64,000 bases of DNA, from assembly GCA_021772015.1 (NCBI GenBank), contig JAETNS010000004.1, positions 142,456 to 206,455 on the forward strand, written 5' to 3'. The notes below the pieces were generated by a model. That model was not told the origin of the DNA. It saw only the letters and a list, made by a program, of their open reading frames with translations, and did no database searches. The stretch comes from Prevotellaceae bacterium (GTDB taxonomy: Bacteria > Bacteroidota > Bacteroidia > Bacteroidales > Muribaculaceae). The translations under genes and the position numbers were made by a program. Below, piece by piece: positions 9,259 through 18,246 of this stretch (position 1 is the first letter of the stretch; each line of letters opens with the position of its first letter).

Positions 9259-10473
9259 TTATGATTTGCCCAGAATGCATTCGATTATGTTCTCAGACGC
9301 AGTCCGACAATGGAGCGCAGAGCCACATCTTTGGATGAATTGACTCCTCTGTTGCTTCATATCATCTTGTCCGTTTATAACGCTGATAATAAAATTCTCT
9401 ATATCAGTGCTGTTATACCCAAATTTATGCAAGTTCAATGCTTCATTGAATATCGGCGTGTGGCCTCCCGGCATTGAACCGCTTCCCCTCAAATATAGCG
9501 CAGGCTTATTATTGAGCATGTATTCTATGGTGAAGGATATGCAATCATGTATCAATGCGTCCGAATACCTGAATAAACCGATATATTGCCCTCTTTCTAT
9601 CTGACTCCACTCCAAATTATTCCAACGGTCATAATAATCATCCGTTTTTTCCTTTCCCCAGACTTTTAACAGCTTTGGATGAAGACCTGGATGAGGCTTG
9701 AATGCCCACTGCACTTTATCTGAATATTTCTCGGCCAATTCAAGCATCAATTCTCCCGTCTCCAGAAAAGTTGATGACTGGAACGGATTCTCGGAATTAA
9801 TAGAGTGATGAGGCGCATAAATGATTTTCTTCCTTCTCAAATCCCTGCTTTCAGTTTTTAACCATGGATCCTTAAAATGGAATTTCATGTTCATGATGTC
9901 ATCCATTATAGGGAATCCGGTCAAAAACTGGTTTTTGATGTCATGACCGGACAAAGACTCGAACAGTTTTAGCGACTCTTCCGTCTCATAATATATTTGC
10001 CAACAGTTTTTAAGCAGGGGAAGATTCCACGCCCATTCGTCCAATATATCCCAGAAACCGTAATGTACATAACAAAACAACGCTTTCAAATTATGCCGGA
10101 ACAAATGCGTCGGTTCATAAGGCTGTTGAAAAAATATTATGTCAGCATGGGAATATTTATAACACGACTCTGAACCGGCATCAATAACTTTATACCCATA
10201 ACCTTTACTCTCACAATAATCGGCAATCTGCTTCCTACTATCCTCAGCTCCCGGGACTCTGTTATTGTAAATCATTATCAGCGGATCGAATCCGGGATGC
10301 TGTTTCATGCGGCAATACAAGCTTTCTGTTTTCCATGATCCTAATGTAGATATCAGGAAAACGACCTTGATTACCTTTTTTCTTCTTAGTTGTTTTCCTT
10401 TTACAGGCATGTAAACATGTCTGTAACCATAAAGCAACGAATCTAAAGCTCTTTGTTTTAATCTTGAAAGCAT
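9259..10473 (-). CDS. CDP-glycerol:glycerophosphotransferase-like protein
   Basis: A 404-residue protein resembling the Glyphos_transf (PF04464, TagB/TagF) family, which transfers glycerol or ribitol phosphate from a CDP-polyol. Family-like features are KIIYAPHHSINSE in the middle, QWAFKPHPGLHPKLL after it, and YSDALIHDCISFTIEYML near the C-terminus, where TagF-type enzymes have conserved His and Ser/Thr residues. The N-terminal 40 residues are basic and may bind membrane. Two genes upstream is a TagD-like cytidylyltransferase, which would supply CDP-glycerol. In Gram-negative capsules this enzyme would put a glycerol-phosphate substituent or linkage on the repeat. Confidence 0.8.
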   Translation of the reverse strand: MLSRLKQRALDSLLYGYRHVYMPVKGKQLRRKKVIKVVFLISTLGSWKTESLYCRMKQHPGFDPLIMIYNNRVPGAEDSRKQIADYCESKGYGYKVIDAGSESCYKYSHADIIFFQQPYEPTHLFRHNLKALFCYVHYGFWDILDEWAWNLPLLKNCWQIYYETEESLKLFESLSGHDIKNQFLTGFPIMDDIMNMKFHFKDPWLKTESRDLRRKKIIYAPHHSINSENPFQSSTFLETGELMLELAEKYSDKVQWAFKPHPGLHPKLLKVWGKEKTDDYYDRWNNLEWSQIERGQYIGLFRYSDALIHDCISFTIEYMLNNKPALYLRGSGSMPGGHTPIFNEALNLHKFGYNSTDIENFIISVINGQDDMKQQRSQFIQRCGSALHCRTASENIIECILGKS

Positions 10474-10486
10474 CTCAACAATTATC

Positions 10487-10521
10487 GTAAGTAACTGTTC
10501 AAAATTATTTTGTATTAACTG
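10487..10521. repeat. Dispersed 35-bp intergenic element, copy 2
   Basis: The stretch is 30/35 identical to 1068-1102. It lies in the 115-bp gap between the SDR gene and the glycerophosphotransferase gene, just upstream of the latter's start. On the minus strand it contains TAATTTTG, which fits the Bacteroidota -7 consensus, but I found no -33 element at the right spacing. Confidence 0.6.
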
Positions 10522-10588
10522 GCCTTATTATTTCAATGTTTTTCCCGTCGGCTTTTTGGTGTCTTTCTTTATTTAAAGAACCACCACG

Positions 10589-11320
10589 TCAAAGTCTTCC
10601 GGAATTAAGTTTATAATCATACGAATGCCGGCCTTCGGCCCGGAAATCCGATTGATAACGCTTCAACACATGTTTGAAAACTTCTTCATAACGAGGAATA
10701 AACAGGTCCTCGTGATTTTCCATTTTTCCCAGGATCTCACCGGCCAGAGGTAATGTCTGTGACAAATCATTCATTCCGTTATTGAAAGCGGTGCCTTTGA
10801 TAGATCCCGGCGAGACATTCAGAATCCTGTTACATGTACCCTTTTTTTCCAACTCGACGTTAACGCTTTCCATGAATATCTTGAGAGCAGCCTTTGTCGC
10901 CCCGTACACACTGAAAAACGGGGAGGACATGAATCCGGCAATACTCCCCATGACCCCACAATAAAATTCCTTTTCATCCAGGAGCTTACTATAAAAATGC
11001 CGTATGATTCTTATAGGAGCAATCGCATTCACGGAAAAACTTGATATTATTGTTTTCTCGTCAATATTCTCAAACAATGAAAGCCGCCCGAACCCCGCAG
11101 TGATCACTAATGTATCGATATCCTTGAAACTATCAAAAAACGAATAGTCTTCATTCTCAAGATCGAATAACTCCATCCTGAATTTGTGCTTGACATACGC
11201 AGCGTCAACAGGCACGCGATCCACTATGGAGACTGTTTCCACATCCTCCCTTTCGGCAAGAAGCGTTGCGATTGCAAGCCCTATGCCATTTGCGCCACCA
11301 ACCACCAAGGCATTCTTCAT
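10589..11320 (-). CDS. Short-chain dehydrogenase/reductase (SDR)
   Basis: A 243-residue classical SDR. The N-terminal cofactor loop VVGGANGIGLAIA (G-x3-G-x-G) is followed by catalytic Ser in GVMGSIAGF and the Y-x3-K pair in VYGATKAALKIF. It overlaps the 3' end of the TagD-oxidoreductase fusion gene by an ATGA junction (11320-11317), so the two are translationally coupled. Context suggests it reduces or oxidises a polyol or keto-sugar phosphate precursor for the CDP-polyol pathway, but the substrate cannot be deduced. Confidence 0.87.
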   Translation of the reverse strand: MKNALVVGGANGIGLAIATLLAEREDVETVSIVDRVPVDAAYVKHKFRMELFDLENEDYSFFDSFKDIDTLVITAGFGRLSLFENIDEKTIISSFSVNAIAPIRIIRHFYSKLLDEKEFYCGVMGSIAGFMSSPFFSVYGATKAALKIFMESVNVELEKKGTCNRILNVSPGSIKGTAFNNGMNDLSQTLPLAGEILGKMENHEDLFIPRYEEVFKHVLKRYQSDFRAEGRHSYDYKLNSGRL

Positions 11321-12666
11321 ATCTTATACAGATTAATTTCATTCGTGAATTGCTCCATGACATCAGCCATGAATACCGACTCTTTCCGGCGTAGTCGAGA
11401 AGTGGAGAATCTTCTATTGATTATACAGGATATGAACTCCTGTATCTCGTAGCGCAATCCGGCTCCATCCCATTTGTAAAAAAACTTCTTGTTGGAATTC
11501 TGATCTTCATAACGCAGCTCGAAATAATCTGTCTTCCACCATGGCGCGGGGACATATGCATATCCCTTCGTGCCGGAAATCACAAGATTTCCCTCGGTCT
11601 TCACACCAAGACCGACTTTGAATGAGCATGTGGCAGTCGGATACCGGAACACACCTTTGGTATACATGTCCACACCTTCAATAAATCGAGAATACAAATT
11701 AAGGTTAAGCGGATTGCAGCCCATTATCCTCACGATCGGGAGCAAAGGATAACTTGCGAGTTCATACATTGATCCGCCGGCCTGTACGGGATCGAATTCC
11801 CTCAATGATTTCTGATCATCCCATAATTTCGACAAGGAGGCTTCAATATCCACCACCTGTCCGATCACACCACTCTTGATCATCACTATCAAGTGTCTAA
11901 AGGCGGGACAGTGAGCGGTTTTATTAGCTTCCATCAAAATGAGTCCGGAATCCTGAGCCAATCTGTAGAGTTCCTTTGCCTGAGAACCCTTCAGAACCAT
12001 CGGAGTCTCACAAAGGATATGGGCCCCGGCCTCGAGGGATTGCTTTATTATATCGTAATGGGTCAAATGAGGGGTCGCCACATAGACCGCCTCCACATTC
12101 CTTAATAAGTCCGCAAGACTTGAACAGGCTTCGATATTATTATGCGCGTCACAGTATTTCTCCAGGGCAACAGGATTCGTGTCAAAGGCTCCGACAACAT
12201 TTATGCCGTTGACGACAGAAGCTTCAGCAGGAAATCGAGAGGCGACACGTCCACATCCGATTATTCCCAGTTTGACATCAGGAGTAAGTTTCGCTCTTAA
12301 CTGAGTGGAACTCACCCCCTCCGTCCTGGGTAAATATCTTACTTCGCAAAATTCATTAAGATAATCAAATTTACCCTCCCAGTCACTGCCTATTGCAAAG
12401 ATATCAATGTCATACTTCTGAATGTCATCAATTTTCTGGCCAATATATTCTTCAATTATGACTTCGTCTGCTATCCCGGTCGCTTTTACAGAGTCTACTC
12501 TTTCCAGCACATTGTTCCGGACATTCAACTTTCCCCGGTCCCTGTCGAAACCATCGGCAGTCACTCCTACGATCAGATAATCACCCAATGCTTTTGCTCT
12601 ACGCAGCAAGTTGACATGCCCCTGATGCAATAAGTCGTAAGTCCCGTATGTGATGACCTTCTTCAT
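11317..12666 (-). CDS. Fusion: TagD-like glycerol-3-phosphate cytidylyltransferase + Gfo/Idh/MocA oxidoreductase
   Basis: A 449-residue two-domain protein. Residues 1-128 closely follow TagD: ITYGTYDLLHQGHVNLL with the H-x-x-H nucleotide motif (H14, H17), DWEGKFDYL near 95-103, and the RTEGVSST signature near 114-121. This activity makes CDP-glycerol from glycerol 3-phosphate and CTP. Residues 131-449 are a Gfo/Idh/MocA Rossmann oxidoreductase (LGIIGCGRVASRF near 133-145). The motif that usually reads E-K-P with an essential lysine reads C-E-T-P at 219-222, so the normal catalytic lysine is absent. I used the ATG at 12666 rather than the TTG at 12672. The downstream SDR and glycerophosphotransferase genes complete an apparent CDP-polyol pathway. 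The oxidoreductase reaction is unknown. Confidence 0.87.
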   Translation of the reverse strand: MKKVITYGTYDLLHQGHVNLLRRAKALGDYLIVGVTADGFDRDRGKLNVRNNVLERVDSVKATGIADEVIIEEYIGQKIDDIQKYDIDIFAIGSDWEGKFDYLNEFCEVRYLPRTEGVSSTQLRAKLTPDVKLGIIGCGRVASRFPAEASVVNGINVVGAFDTNPVALEKYCDAHNNIEACSSLADLLRNVEAVYVATPHLTHYDIIKQSLEAGAHILCETPMVLKGSQAKELYRLAQDSGLILMEANKTAHCPAFRHLIVMIKSGVIGQVVDIEASLSKLWDDQKSLREFDPVQAGGSMYELASYPLLPIVRIMGCNPLNLNLYSRFIEGVDMYTKGVFRYPTATCSFKVGLGVKTEGNLVISGTKGYAYVPAPWWKTDYFELRYEDQNSNKKFFYKWDGAGLRYEIQEFISCIINRRFSTSRLRRKESVFMADVMEQFTNEINLYKI

Positions 12667-12690
12667 GATCAATATCGAATCCTATATAGA

Positions 12691-13773
12691 TTATCGTATT
12701 TTACCATTCATGGCAAACGTATCGATATATTGGTTATAATTTTCCGACATCTTCGACAAAGAAAAACGGCTTAATGCCTTTTTCCTCGCATTGTTTTTGA
12801 TTTCTGATCGTTTCTCCTGACATTTCAGCAATCTTTCTATGACGTTGGTAAACTCCTCAACATCATCCTGCGCCAGGAGATAGCCGTCGTTTCCGTTTTC
12901 TATCAGATTGTCGGTTATCCCTTTCAAGTCTGTCACCACAGGGACAGCCCCGTTGATCATGGCCTCCGCAATCACAAGGCCAAAAGCATCAATATGCGTC
13001 GGATACACGAATATGTCTGCTTTAGCCAATAATTCATAAACCTCCCGGGGCGTTATGATGCCGGTAAACGAAACGATGTTTTTTTTGACTTGATCACAAA
13101 GCCTGTTATGCAGCCACCTCGACAGTTCCCCTTCTCCCACAATCGTAAAATGGAACTCCAGACCTCTCTCAATGAGCTTTTCAATGATCTCCGGTAAGAT
13201 TTTAACCCCTTTGTGCTCGTAATGCACTCCGACAAATATCAGTTGCGGGACTGAATTTTGTTTTATCGGCTCGGCAGCCGGAATCTCAACGCCATGAGGA
13301 ATCACGATTGTCTTGGCGGAATATTTTCCATGAGTAAAATCATTGAACCTGTCAGCGATCGCTCTCGTTGGCGCGATCCACCCATCCACAAGCCCTCCGT
13401 TTATAGAGGCCACGCGATAAAAATCCTCCGTGTTGTTATGAAGCACATGTACCACTTTCGGGCGATGCTTCAGGAATGGAAGAACGAACTGGGCCGTCCC
13501 GTCATAATTCACTATCAAGATATCAGGCTTATAGCTTTCAATCAGACGTTTACACTTCCAATACATCCTGATTTTCCCGCAACTGCCCAACTGCCCGGCA
13601 CATCCTGCCCCATGTTTCTTCAGTTCTTCCCTTTCAAATTCAGGATCAAGTGTGTGTGTGGTCAAGACAGCTGTCTCATGACCTGACTCACTTAGGATTG
13701 AGGACAGGTTGAGGACATATCTCCCCAGTCCACTGCCGGGAGTTATGAATGGAACTACTTGAAGTACCTTCAT
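12691..13773 (-). CDS. Glycosyltransferase family 4
   Basis: A 360-residue GT-B enzyme. The N-terminus has the acceptor-domain loop TPGSGLGRYVLNLSSIL. The C-terminal donor domain has FVGVHYEHKGVKIL and the motif YPTHIDAFGLVIAEAMINGA. The ATG at 13773 overlaps the stop of the upstream GT32 gene by one base (TGATG); the preceding GTG would add one residue. Likely adds one sugar to the capsule repeat. Confidence 0.9.
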   Translation of the reverse strand: MKVLQVVPFITPGSGLGRYVLNLSSILSESGHETAVLTTHTLDPEFEREELKKHGAGCAGQLGSCGKIRMYWKCKRLIESYKPDILIVNYDGTAQFVLPFLKHRPKVVHVLHNNTEDFYRVASINGGLVDGWIAPTRAIADRFNDFTHGKYSAKTIVIPHGVEIPAAEPIKQNSVPQLIFVGVHYEHKGVKILPEIIEKLIERGLEFHFTIVGEGELSRWLHNRLCDQVKKNIVSFTGIITPREVYELLAKADIFVYPTHIDAFGLVIAEAMINGAVPVVTDLKGITDNLIENGNDGYLLAQDDVEEFTNVIERLLKCQEKRSEIKNNARKKALSRFSLSKMSENYNQYIDTFAMNGKIR

Positions 13774-14504
13774 CACTTTAATTTTTGGACCAATTTTTCC
13801 AATCCTTTATAGACATGCAACATATCATGCCTCCGGCAGAAACGATAAAAAATCCCCCTGTCACTGTAATCTACCCAAGAACCATCAAAATGATGAAGAG
13901 AATAAATTGTCTTTTTATCAATCTTATTGCTTATATTACAGAAATATTTGGTTGAGAATACATTGACCCCGTTATTTAAGACCTGGTTTTCATCAACCCT
14001 TCTAAATCCGTATTTCTCCGCGATTATCGATGAGATTGCCTGAACGGTCCCACCGGTTATTCGTCCATCTTCCAAACGGAATGCTTTGTCGTTATAATAG
14101 TCAAGGCATTCCCGAGCAAATCCGTTTCCTTTCTCACAGCCAAAAACCGAAGCGTCCACACCAAGTCGGTACACCTCAGCATTCTCCTGATATTCGATTC
14201 CTATGAAAAAGGAATTGTCGAGAAACCTGTCAAAACGTCTGAAAACCTCGACATCCGTATCCAGGTATATCCCCCCCTCGGTATAACATGCGTAAAAACG
14301 GCACACATCGGCGACGAATGCCCATTTCTTCTCTTCATACGCCTGCTTGACAAAAGGGATGGCGTTCACATCGAAATTGTCCTCGTTCCATTCCTTGATC
14401 TCATAATCCGGCATGACATCGCGCCAAGTCTTGAGACATTCACGAATTAAATGAGGTTTTTTACCTCGTCCGAACCAACAATAATGTATCGTTTTGGGTA
14501 TCAT
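13773..14504 (-). CDS. GT32-type glycosyltransferase (capsular polysaccharide synthesis, DXD)
   Basis: A 243-residue protein of the Gly_transf_sug/GT32 group. It opens with the typical IPKTIHYCWFG and has the metal-binding DXD in GGIYLDTDVEVF near residues 80-92. I chose the ATG at 14504 because the family start is almost always MIPK; the TTG at 14510 is less likely. A paralogue with the same architecture lies at 17484-18233. The codons for GGIYLD contain a run of seven C on the plus strand, explained by conserved glycines. Confidence 0.9.
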   Translation of the reverse strand: MIPKTIHYCWFGRGKKPHLIRECLKTWRDVMPDYEIKEWNEDNFDVNAIPFVKQAYEEKKWAFVADVCRFYACYTEGGIYLDTDVEVFRRFDRFLDNSFFIGIEYQENAEVYRLGVDASVFGCEKGNGFARECLDYYNDKAFRLEDGRITGGTVQAISSIIAEKYGFRRVDENQVLNNGVNVFSTKYFCNISNKIDKKTIYSLHHFDGSWVDYSDRGIFYRFCRRHDMLHVYKGLEKLVQKLK

Positions 14505-14514
14505 GTACAATAAG

Positions 14515-15462
14515 TCAGGATTGAAGGCTTATCCTATGTTTCTTGATGAATTTTTTCAGGTTGACCTTGCAATGGCCGCTAAATTGGGAGACTCCGCATC
14601 TTCCCAGCCCGTATTTCACTATGTTCTTGACAATCGTCATTCCTTTGGAGAAATGCTGAAGTCTGACTCCGCCTACCTGCCGCGCATAACGCCAGAACAA
14701 CGGGGAATAGATATGGATATTGGTCTCCATGAACCAGGGAGGCACGCCTGCATAATGGATAATTCTCGGATCCTCTATCATCCCGGCGAAATCCCCCTTG
14801 TATTTGGAGACAAACTCTTCATTCCTGAAATAGGAGTTCATCGTCTCGTATTTCAAGGGAAGAAGCATCTTTGAGTCCCGACAGACATAATTGATGGCAT
14901 CCTGATCGGGATATCTCAGCTTGTCGGCATTGTCTCGGGCATATCCGAGGATTGTTGATGACACCTGATGCTCTCTGAAATAGTCAAGATTCATCAACAG
15001 AACACCTGAACAGATATAGCCTGCGTCTTTAGGATATTCAAGCCGATTGAATATCTCATCATCAAGGGTCATTATGTCCACACAACCGGCCAAAGAATAC
15101 CCCTCCATGTCTATCTCAAAAAGGTCGGAAATCGGACCGGCCACCACAGTATCGCTATCCAGATACAGAACCCTGTGAACCTCTTCGCCTAATATCATCG
15201 GCAGGAAGATTCGATACCATGCACTTCTGGGCCATTCCTGAAGGACAAGTCCCCTAACGGTTTCCTCTTCCACCTTATGCAGCTCCACAATTGCCCCCCT
15301 GCCTGTGACAAAACTGCGGATTTTCGATATGGCCCCTTGTGAAAGGTCATCATACAATATGTGGATCCTCACGTTTGCTCCCGGATTATTCTCCAAAAGC
15401 GAACATACCGACACAAGGCAATAGTCGACATATTTTTCGTTGATCGAATAGGCTATGTCCAT
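14515..15462 (-). CDS. Glycosyltransferase family 8
   Basis: A 315-residue retaining GT-A enzyme of the galactosyl/glucosyltransferase (LgtC-like) family. It carries the N-terminal AYSINEKYVDYCLVSVCSLL, the metal-binding DXD in LYLDSDTVV, GYICSGVLLMNLDYFRE and the C-terminal IIHYAGVPPWF. It is clearly paralogous to the GT8 at 16533-17474. Ten bases separate it from the downstream GT32. It probably adds galactose or glucose to the repeat unit. Confidence 0.92.
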   Translation of the reverse strand: MDIAYSINEKYVDYCLVSVCSLLENNPGANVRIHILYDDLSQGAISKIRSFVTGRGAIVELHKVEEETVRGLVLQEWPRSAWYRIFLPMILGEEVHRVLYLDSDTVVAGPISDLFEIDMEGYSLAGCVDIMTLDDEIFNRLEYPKDAGYICSGVLLMNLDYFREHQVSSTILGYARDNADKLRYPDQDAINYVCRDSKMLLPLKYETMNSYFRNEEFVSKYKGDFAGMIEDPRIIHYAGVPPWFMETNIHIYSPLFWRYARQVGGVRLQHFSKGMTIVKNIVKYGLGRCGVSQFSGHCKVNLKKFIKKHRISLQS

Positions 15463-15477
15463 TCTTTTCAGGAATTA

Positions 15478-16531
15478 TCAGTTGGGACAATTCTTCAATT
15501 TACCTACAATGTTTTTAGGTCTGACACCCAGCATAATGGTACTCGTCAAAGGTGATAATCTTATGATGGCTCCGAGGCCCAAAGAGATCAAAGTTACAGG
15601 GATGGCCAACACGGACGCACATAGGAAACCCAGGATAGGTGTCCCGACAAAATCGAAATATTGTCCCCACTCGGAAAGAGCATCCGGCAGTATGAAAAAA
15701 TGAATATAATAAACGTCAACCGAGCGACGTCCCACAAGTGAGAGGAACTTGCCAATTCGTGAAGTGACACACATTTCCTGATGTCGGAAGAAAAACATCC
15801 ATACTATCACGACCGCCAATATCCTTATCATCAAATGGCAAATACCTGTCGCCCATCCGAGAGATTCAGTGCCATATAACGCCACGCATGTTTGCGAGAC
15901 CAAGTACGCCAAAATTACCCCCCCCCAGTATGTCACTGTTATTCAGGTAGTTAAATACCACCTTATGGTATTTTGCCAAAATCGCCCCCATTACGAAATA
16001 GGGATAATTAAAAAATTTGATCGTGCTGAATATTTCAAATACCGGATTATTAAAAGACGGATTTCCCGAGATCAACGCAAGCTCGAATATCACGAATGCC
16101 ACAATTACATGCAGCAAGATCCGTCCCCGGGTCGAGAGGCGCAGGAATCGACTCGCCATTTCGGTAGCGAGATAAATGACAAAGAAACAGAAGAGCACAT
16201 AACCAAACCAATAACCCCATTTACTTTCCCTAAGCATAGCCTCAACAAAATCATGTTGCTTAATCCAACAAAACAGGCAAAACATTATCGTTGTCGGCAC
16301 AAGAAGATGGACACATTTCAACTTCAGACTTCTGGAAAATCCTTTGGCCACCATATTGGGAACGAAAAAGCCGCTTATACAGAAAAACAAAGGCATCCTG
16401 ACTGCGAGGTTGATCAGATCGTTCAAAGTCGAACTATGATAGAATGACATGACACAGCAATGGTATACCACCACCAAGAACATGGCCAGTCCTCTCATTG
16501 AGTCAATATAAACTATTCTTTCTTTTTTCAT
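15478..16531 (-). CDS. Acyltransferase family 3 membrane protein, frame-shifted at a G9 tract (phase-OFF)
   Basis: The reading frame begins at ATG 16531 with the family signature (IDSMRGLAMFLVVVYHCC) and runs to about residue 202. There the coding strand has nine G followed by TAA; in the present phase it continues for about 20 unrelated residues and stops at 15866. The second half (multiple hydrophobic segments, ending at 15478) is open in another frame that starts at the tract. Deleting one G joins them (Leu-Gly-Gly-Val-Ile-Leu-Ala-Tyr) into a continuous 350-residue acyltransferase_3 protein of normal length. No other defect is visible. It lies between two paralogous GT8 genes. I interpret it as a switchable O-acyltransferase rather than a decayed gene. 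Confidence 0.82.
15918..15926 (-). repeat. Homopolymeric G9 tract inside an acyltransferase gene
   Basis: Nine C on the plus strand, G9 on the coding strand, flanked by CT on one side and TAA on the other. Eight or eleven G would give the full-length protein. Nine gives a short tail then stop; ten would give an immediate TAA. Confidence 0.9.
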
Positions 16532-16532
16532 T

Positions 16533-17474
16533 TCAATATAACTTATTCAAGCATGAAAAATCCGAGGGCTTCTTGGGAATATAGTCTTTGAAACACGACA
16601 CACCAGCTCGGCCCAAGATTCCCTTCACCCAAATTCTTATTCTTATATGCCACGGATTACCATATTTCTCTGTCACTCCGCCAACCATATCGGCATACTT
16701 CCGGAACTCGTCATGATAATAGTGCTTGTCCTTACGCTTTATCCAGGGATTGCATCCGGCATAATGTATTATCCGTGGGTCATGCAACATATCCTTGACC
16801 TCTTCTTCATGAGACTTTATGAAACCGGCATTTGTAAAAAACGGAGCCAGCATGTCATATTTGAGAGGAAGCAATTTCATTGTAGGGTGACACACGCAAT
16901 TGATCGAATCCTGATCCGGGAAATCTATCTTTTCGGGATGCTGCAATGAGTATTCGATGATCTTGCGGCTTAGACTGTGGCGGCGGAAGTAATCGAGGTT
17001 CATCAACAGGACTCCACTGCAAATATATCCGAACTTCTTGGGATAACCCAACCGTTTGAATATCCCGTCATAGAATCCCATTATATCCATGCAGCCGGCA
17101 AGAGAAACGCCTGACAGATCCATCGCGAAAAGATCCGACAGACTGCCACACACAATTGTGTCCGTGTCGAGATAGAGGATCCTGTCGATATCTGACTCTA
17201 CCAACTCTGGAAGAAAAAGACGATACCATGCGTATTTTCCCCACCCATTCAGAGCCAGATTGCTGACCTTCGAGTCTGGGACTTCGTGGAACGAGACTTG
17301 CGCGTTCCGTGATTTAAGAAACCCGATGATTTTTTCTTTTCCCCCCTCCGAAATAGTGTCAGTCAGTATGTGAAACCAAATGGACGCGCCCTTATTGTTT
17401 TCCAACAATGACACCATAGACACAAGGCAATAGTCTATGTAAGGCTCGTTTATTGCGTAAGCTACATGAAACAT
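16533..17474 (-). CDS. Glycosyltransferase family 8
   Basis: A 313-residue GT8 enzyme, paralogous to the gene at 14515-15462. Shared features in order are AYAINEPYIDYCLVSMVSLL, the DXD motif LYLDTDTIV, GYICSGVLLMNLDYFRR and IIHYAGCNPWI. It stops two bases before the start of the frame-shifted acyltransferase gene, so it is translated regardless of that gene's phase. Donor and acceptor unknown. Confidence 0.92.
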   Translation of the reverse strand: MFHVAYAINEPYIDYCLVSMVSLLENNKGASIWFHILTDTISEGGKEKIIGFLKSRNAQVSFHEVPDSKVSNLALNGWGKYAWYRLFLPELVESDIDRILYLDTDTIVCGSLSDLFAMDLSGVSLAGCMDIMGFYDGIFKRLGYPKKFGYICSGVLLMNLDYFRRHSLSRKIIEYSLQHPEKIDFPDQDSINCVCHPTMKLLPLKYDMLAPFFTNAGFIKSHEEEVKDMLHDPRIIHYAGCNPWIKRKDKHYYHDEFRKYADMVGGVTEKYGNPWHIRIRIWVKGILGRAGVSCFKDYIPKKPSDFSCLNKLY

Positions 17475-17483
17475 CCGATAATG

Positions 17484-18233
17484 CTATTTCAGGTGGAGTA
17501 CTTTAAGCAATTTTTGGGTCGCGATTGAGAAATGTTTGTACTCATACTGCAGATTGTGGGCCTTGCAATAGCGGAATACAGGACCGCGCCAACTCTCAAT
17601 CTTGATCCATGACTGGCTGTTGCAATGATAGAAAATCGGACGCGGGAACTGGGAATATTCCGAATTTCGGATATGTTTTGTCCCGAAAACCTTCACCCCA
17701 TCCGCAAGGTCTACCTCATCAGGTCCAGGGGTCCATCCATAATGTTTGCGAAAGACCGGAGTTATCACATTTGGAGCGGGAATCATCTCAAATTTACCGT
17801 TAGGCTTGACGAAGGGGCGGCTCTCATAAAACTCCATGCATTCTTTGATCACTTCATTCTTTGGCTCGACACCCATTATGGCAGCCTCAAGCCAATACTT
17901 CTCTTCTTCGCCGGAACGGTATTCCACACCGGTGAAGAATCTGAGGTTGTGAAGTTCATCCAACCGCTTGAATACCATCACGTCGCTATCGAGATATATC
18001 CCCCCGTGATGATATAAGGCATAGAGACGTATGTAGTCTGACACAAAGGCATACTTTTTGTTCTCCAAAGCTTCTTTGACATACCTTACGCTGTCGAAGT
18101 CAAAAGAGGAGGCATCCCATAGCCTGATCTCATAATCGGGAAGCCGTTTCTTCCAGGTCTTTATGCAGGTCTTTATGAGAGACGGATATTCATCGCCTGA
18201 AAACCAGCAGAAATGTATGATTTTGGGTATCAT
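17484..18233 (-). CDS. GT32-type glycosyltransferase (DXD)
   Basis: A 249-residue Gly_transf_sug/GT32 enzyme with the family N-terminus IPKIIHFCWFSGDEYP and DXD in GGIYLDSDVMVF. Paralogue of 13773-14504. Nine bases separate it from the downstream GT8, so each GT32 in this locus lies next to a GT8. Confidence 0.9.
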   Translation of the reverse strand: MIPKIIHFCWFSGDEYPSLIKTCIKTWKKRLPDYEIRLWDASSFDFDSVRYVKEALENKKYAFVSDYIRLYALYHHGGIYLDSDVMVFKRLDELHNLRFFTGVEYRSGEEEKYWLEAAIMGVEPKNEVIKECMEFYESRPFVKPNGKFEMIPAPNVITPVFRKHYGWTPGPDEVDLADGVKVFGTKHIRNSEYSQFPRPIFYHCNSQSWIKIESWRGPVFRYCKAHNLQYEYKHFSIATQKLLKVLHLK

Positions 18234-18246
18234 CGCTCACAAATTT

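Noticed and set aside
14271..14277. C7 tract (and C6 at 18000-18005) in the GT32 genes as slippage sites
   Set aside because: These encode the conserved GGIYLD motif and are shorter than the tracts at broken frames.
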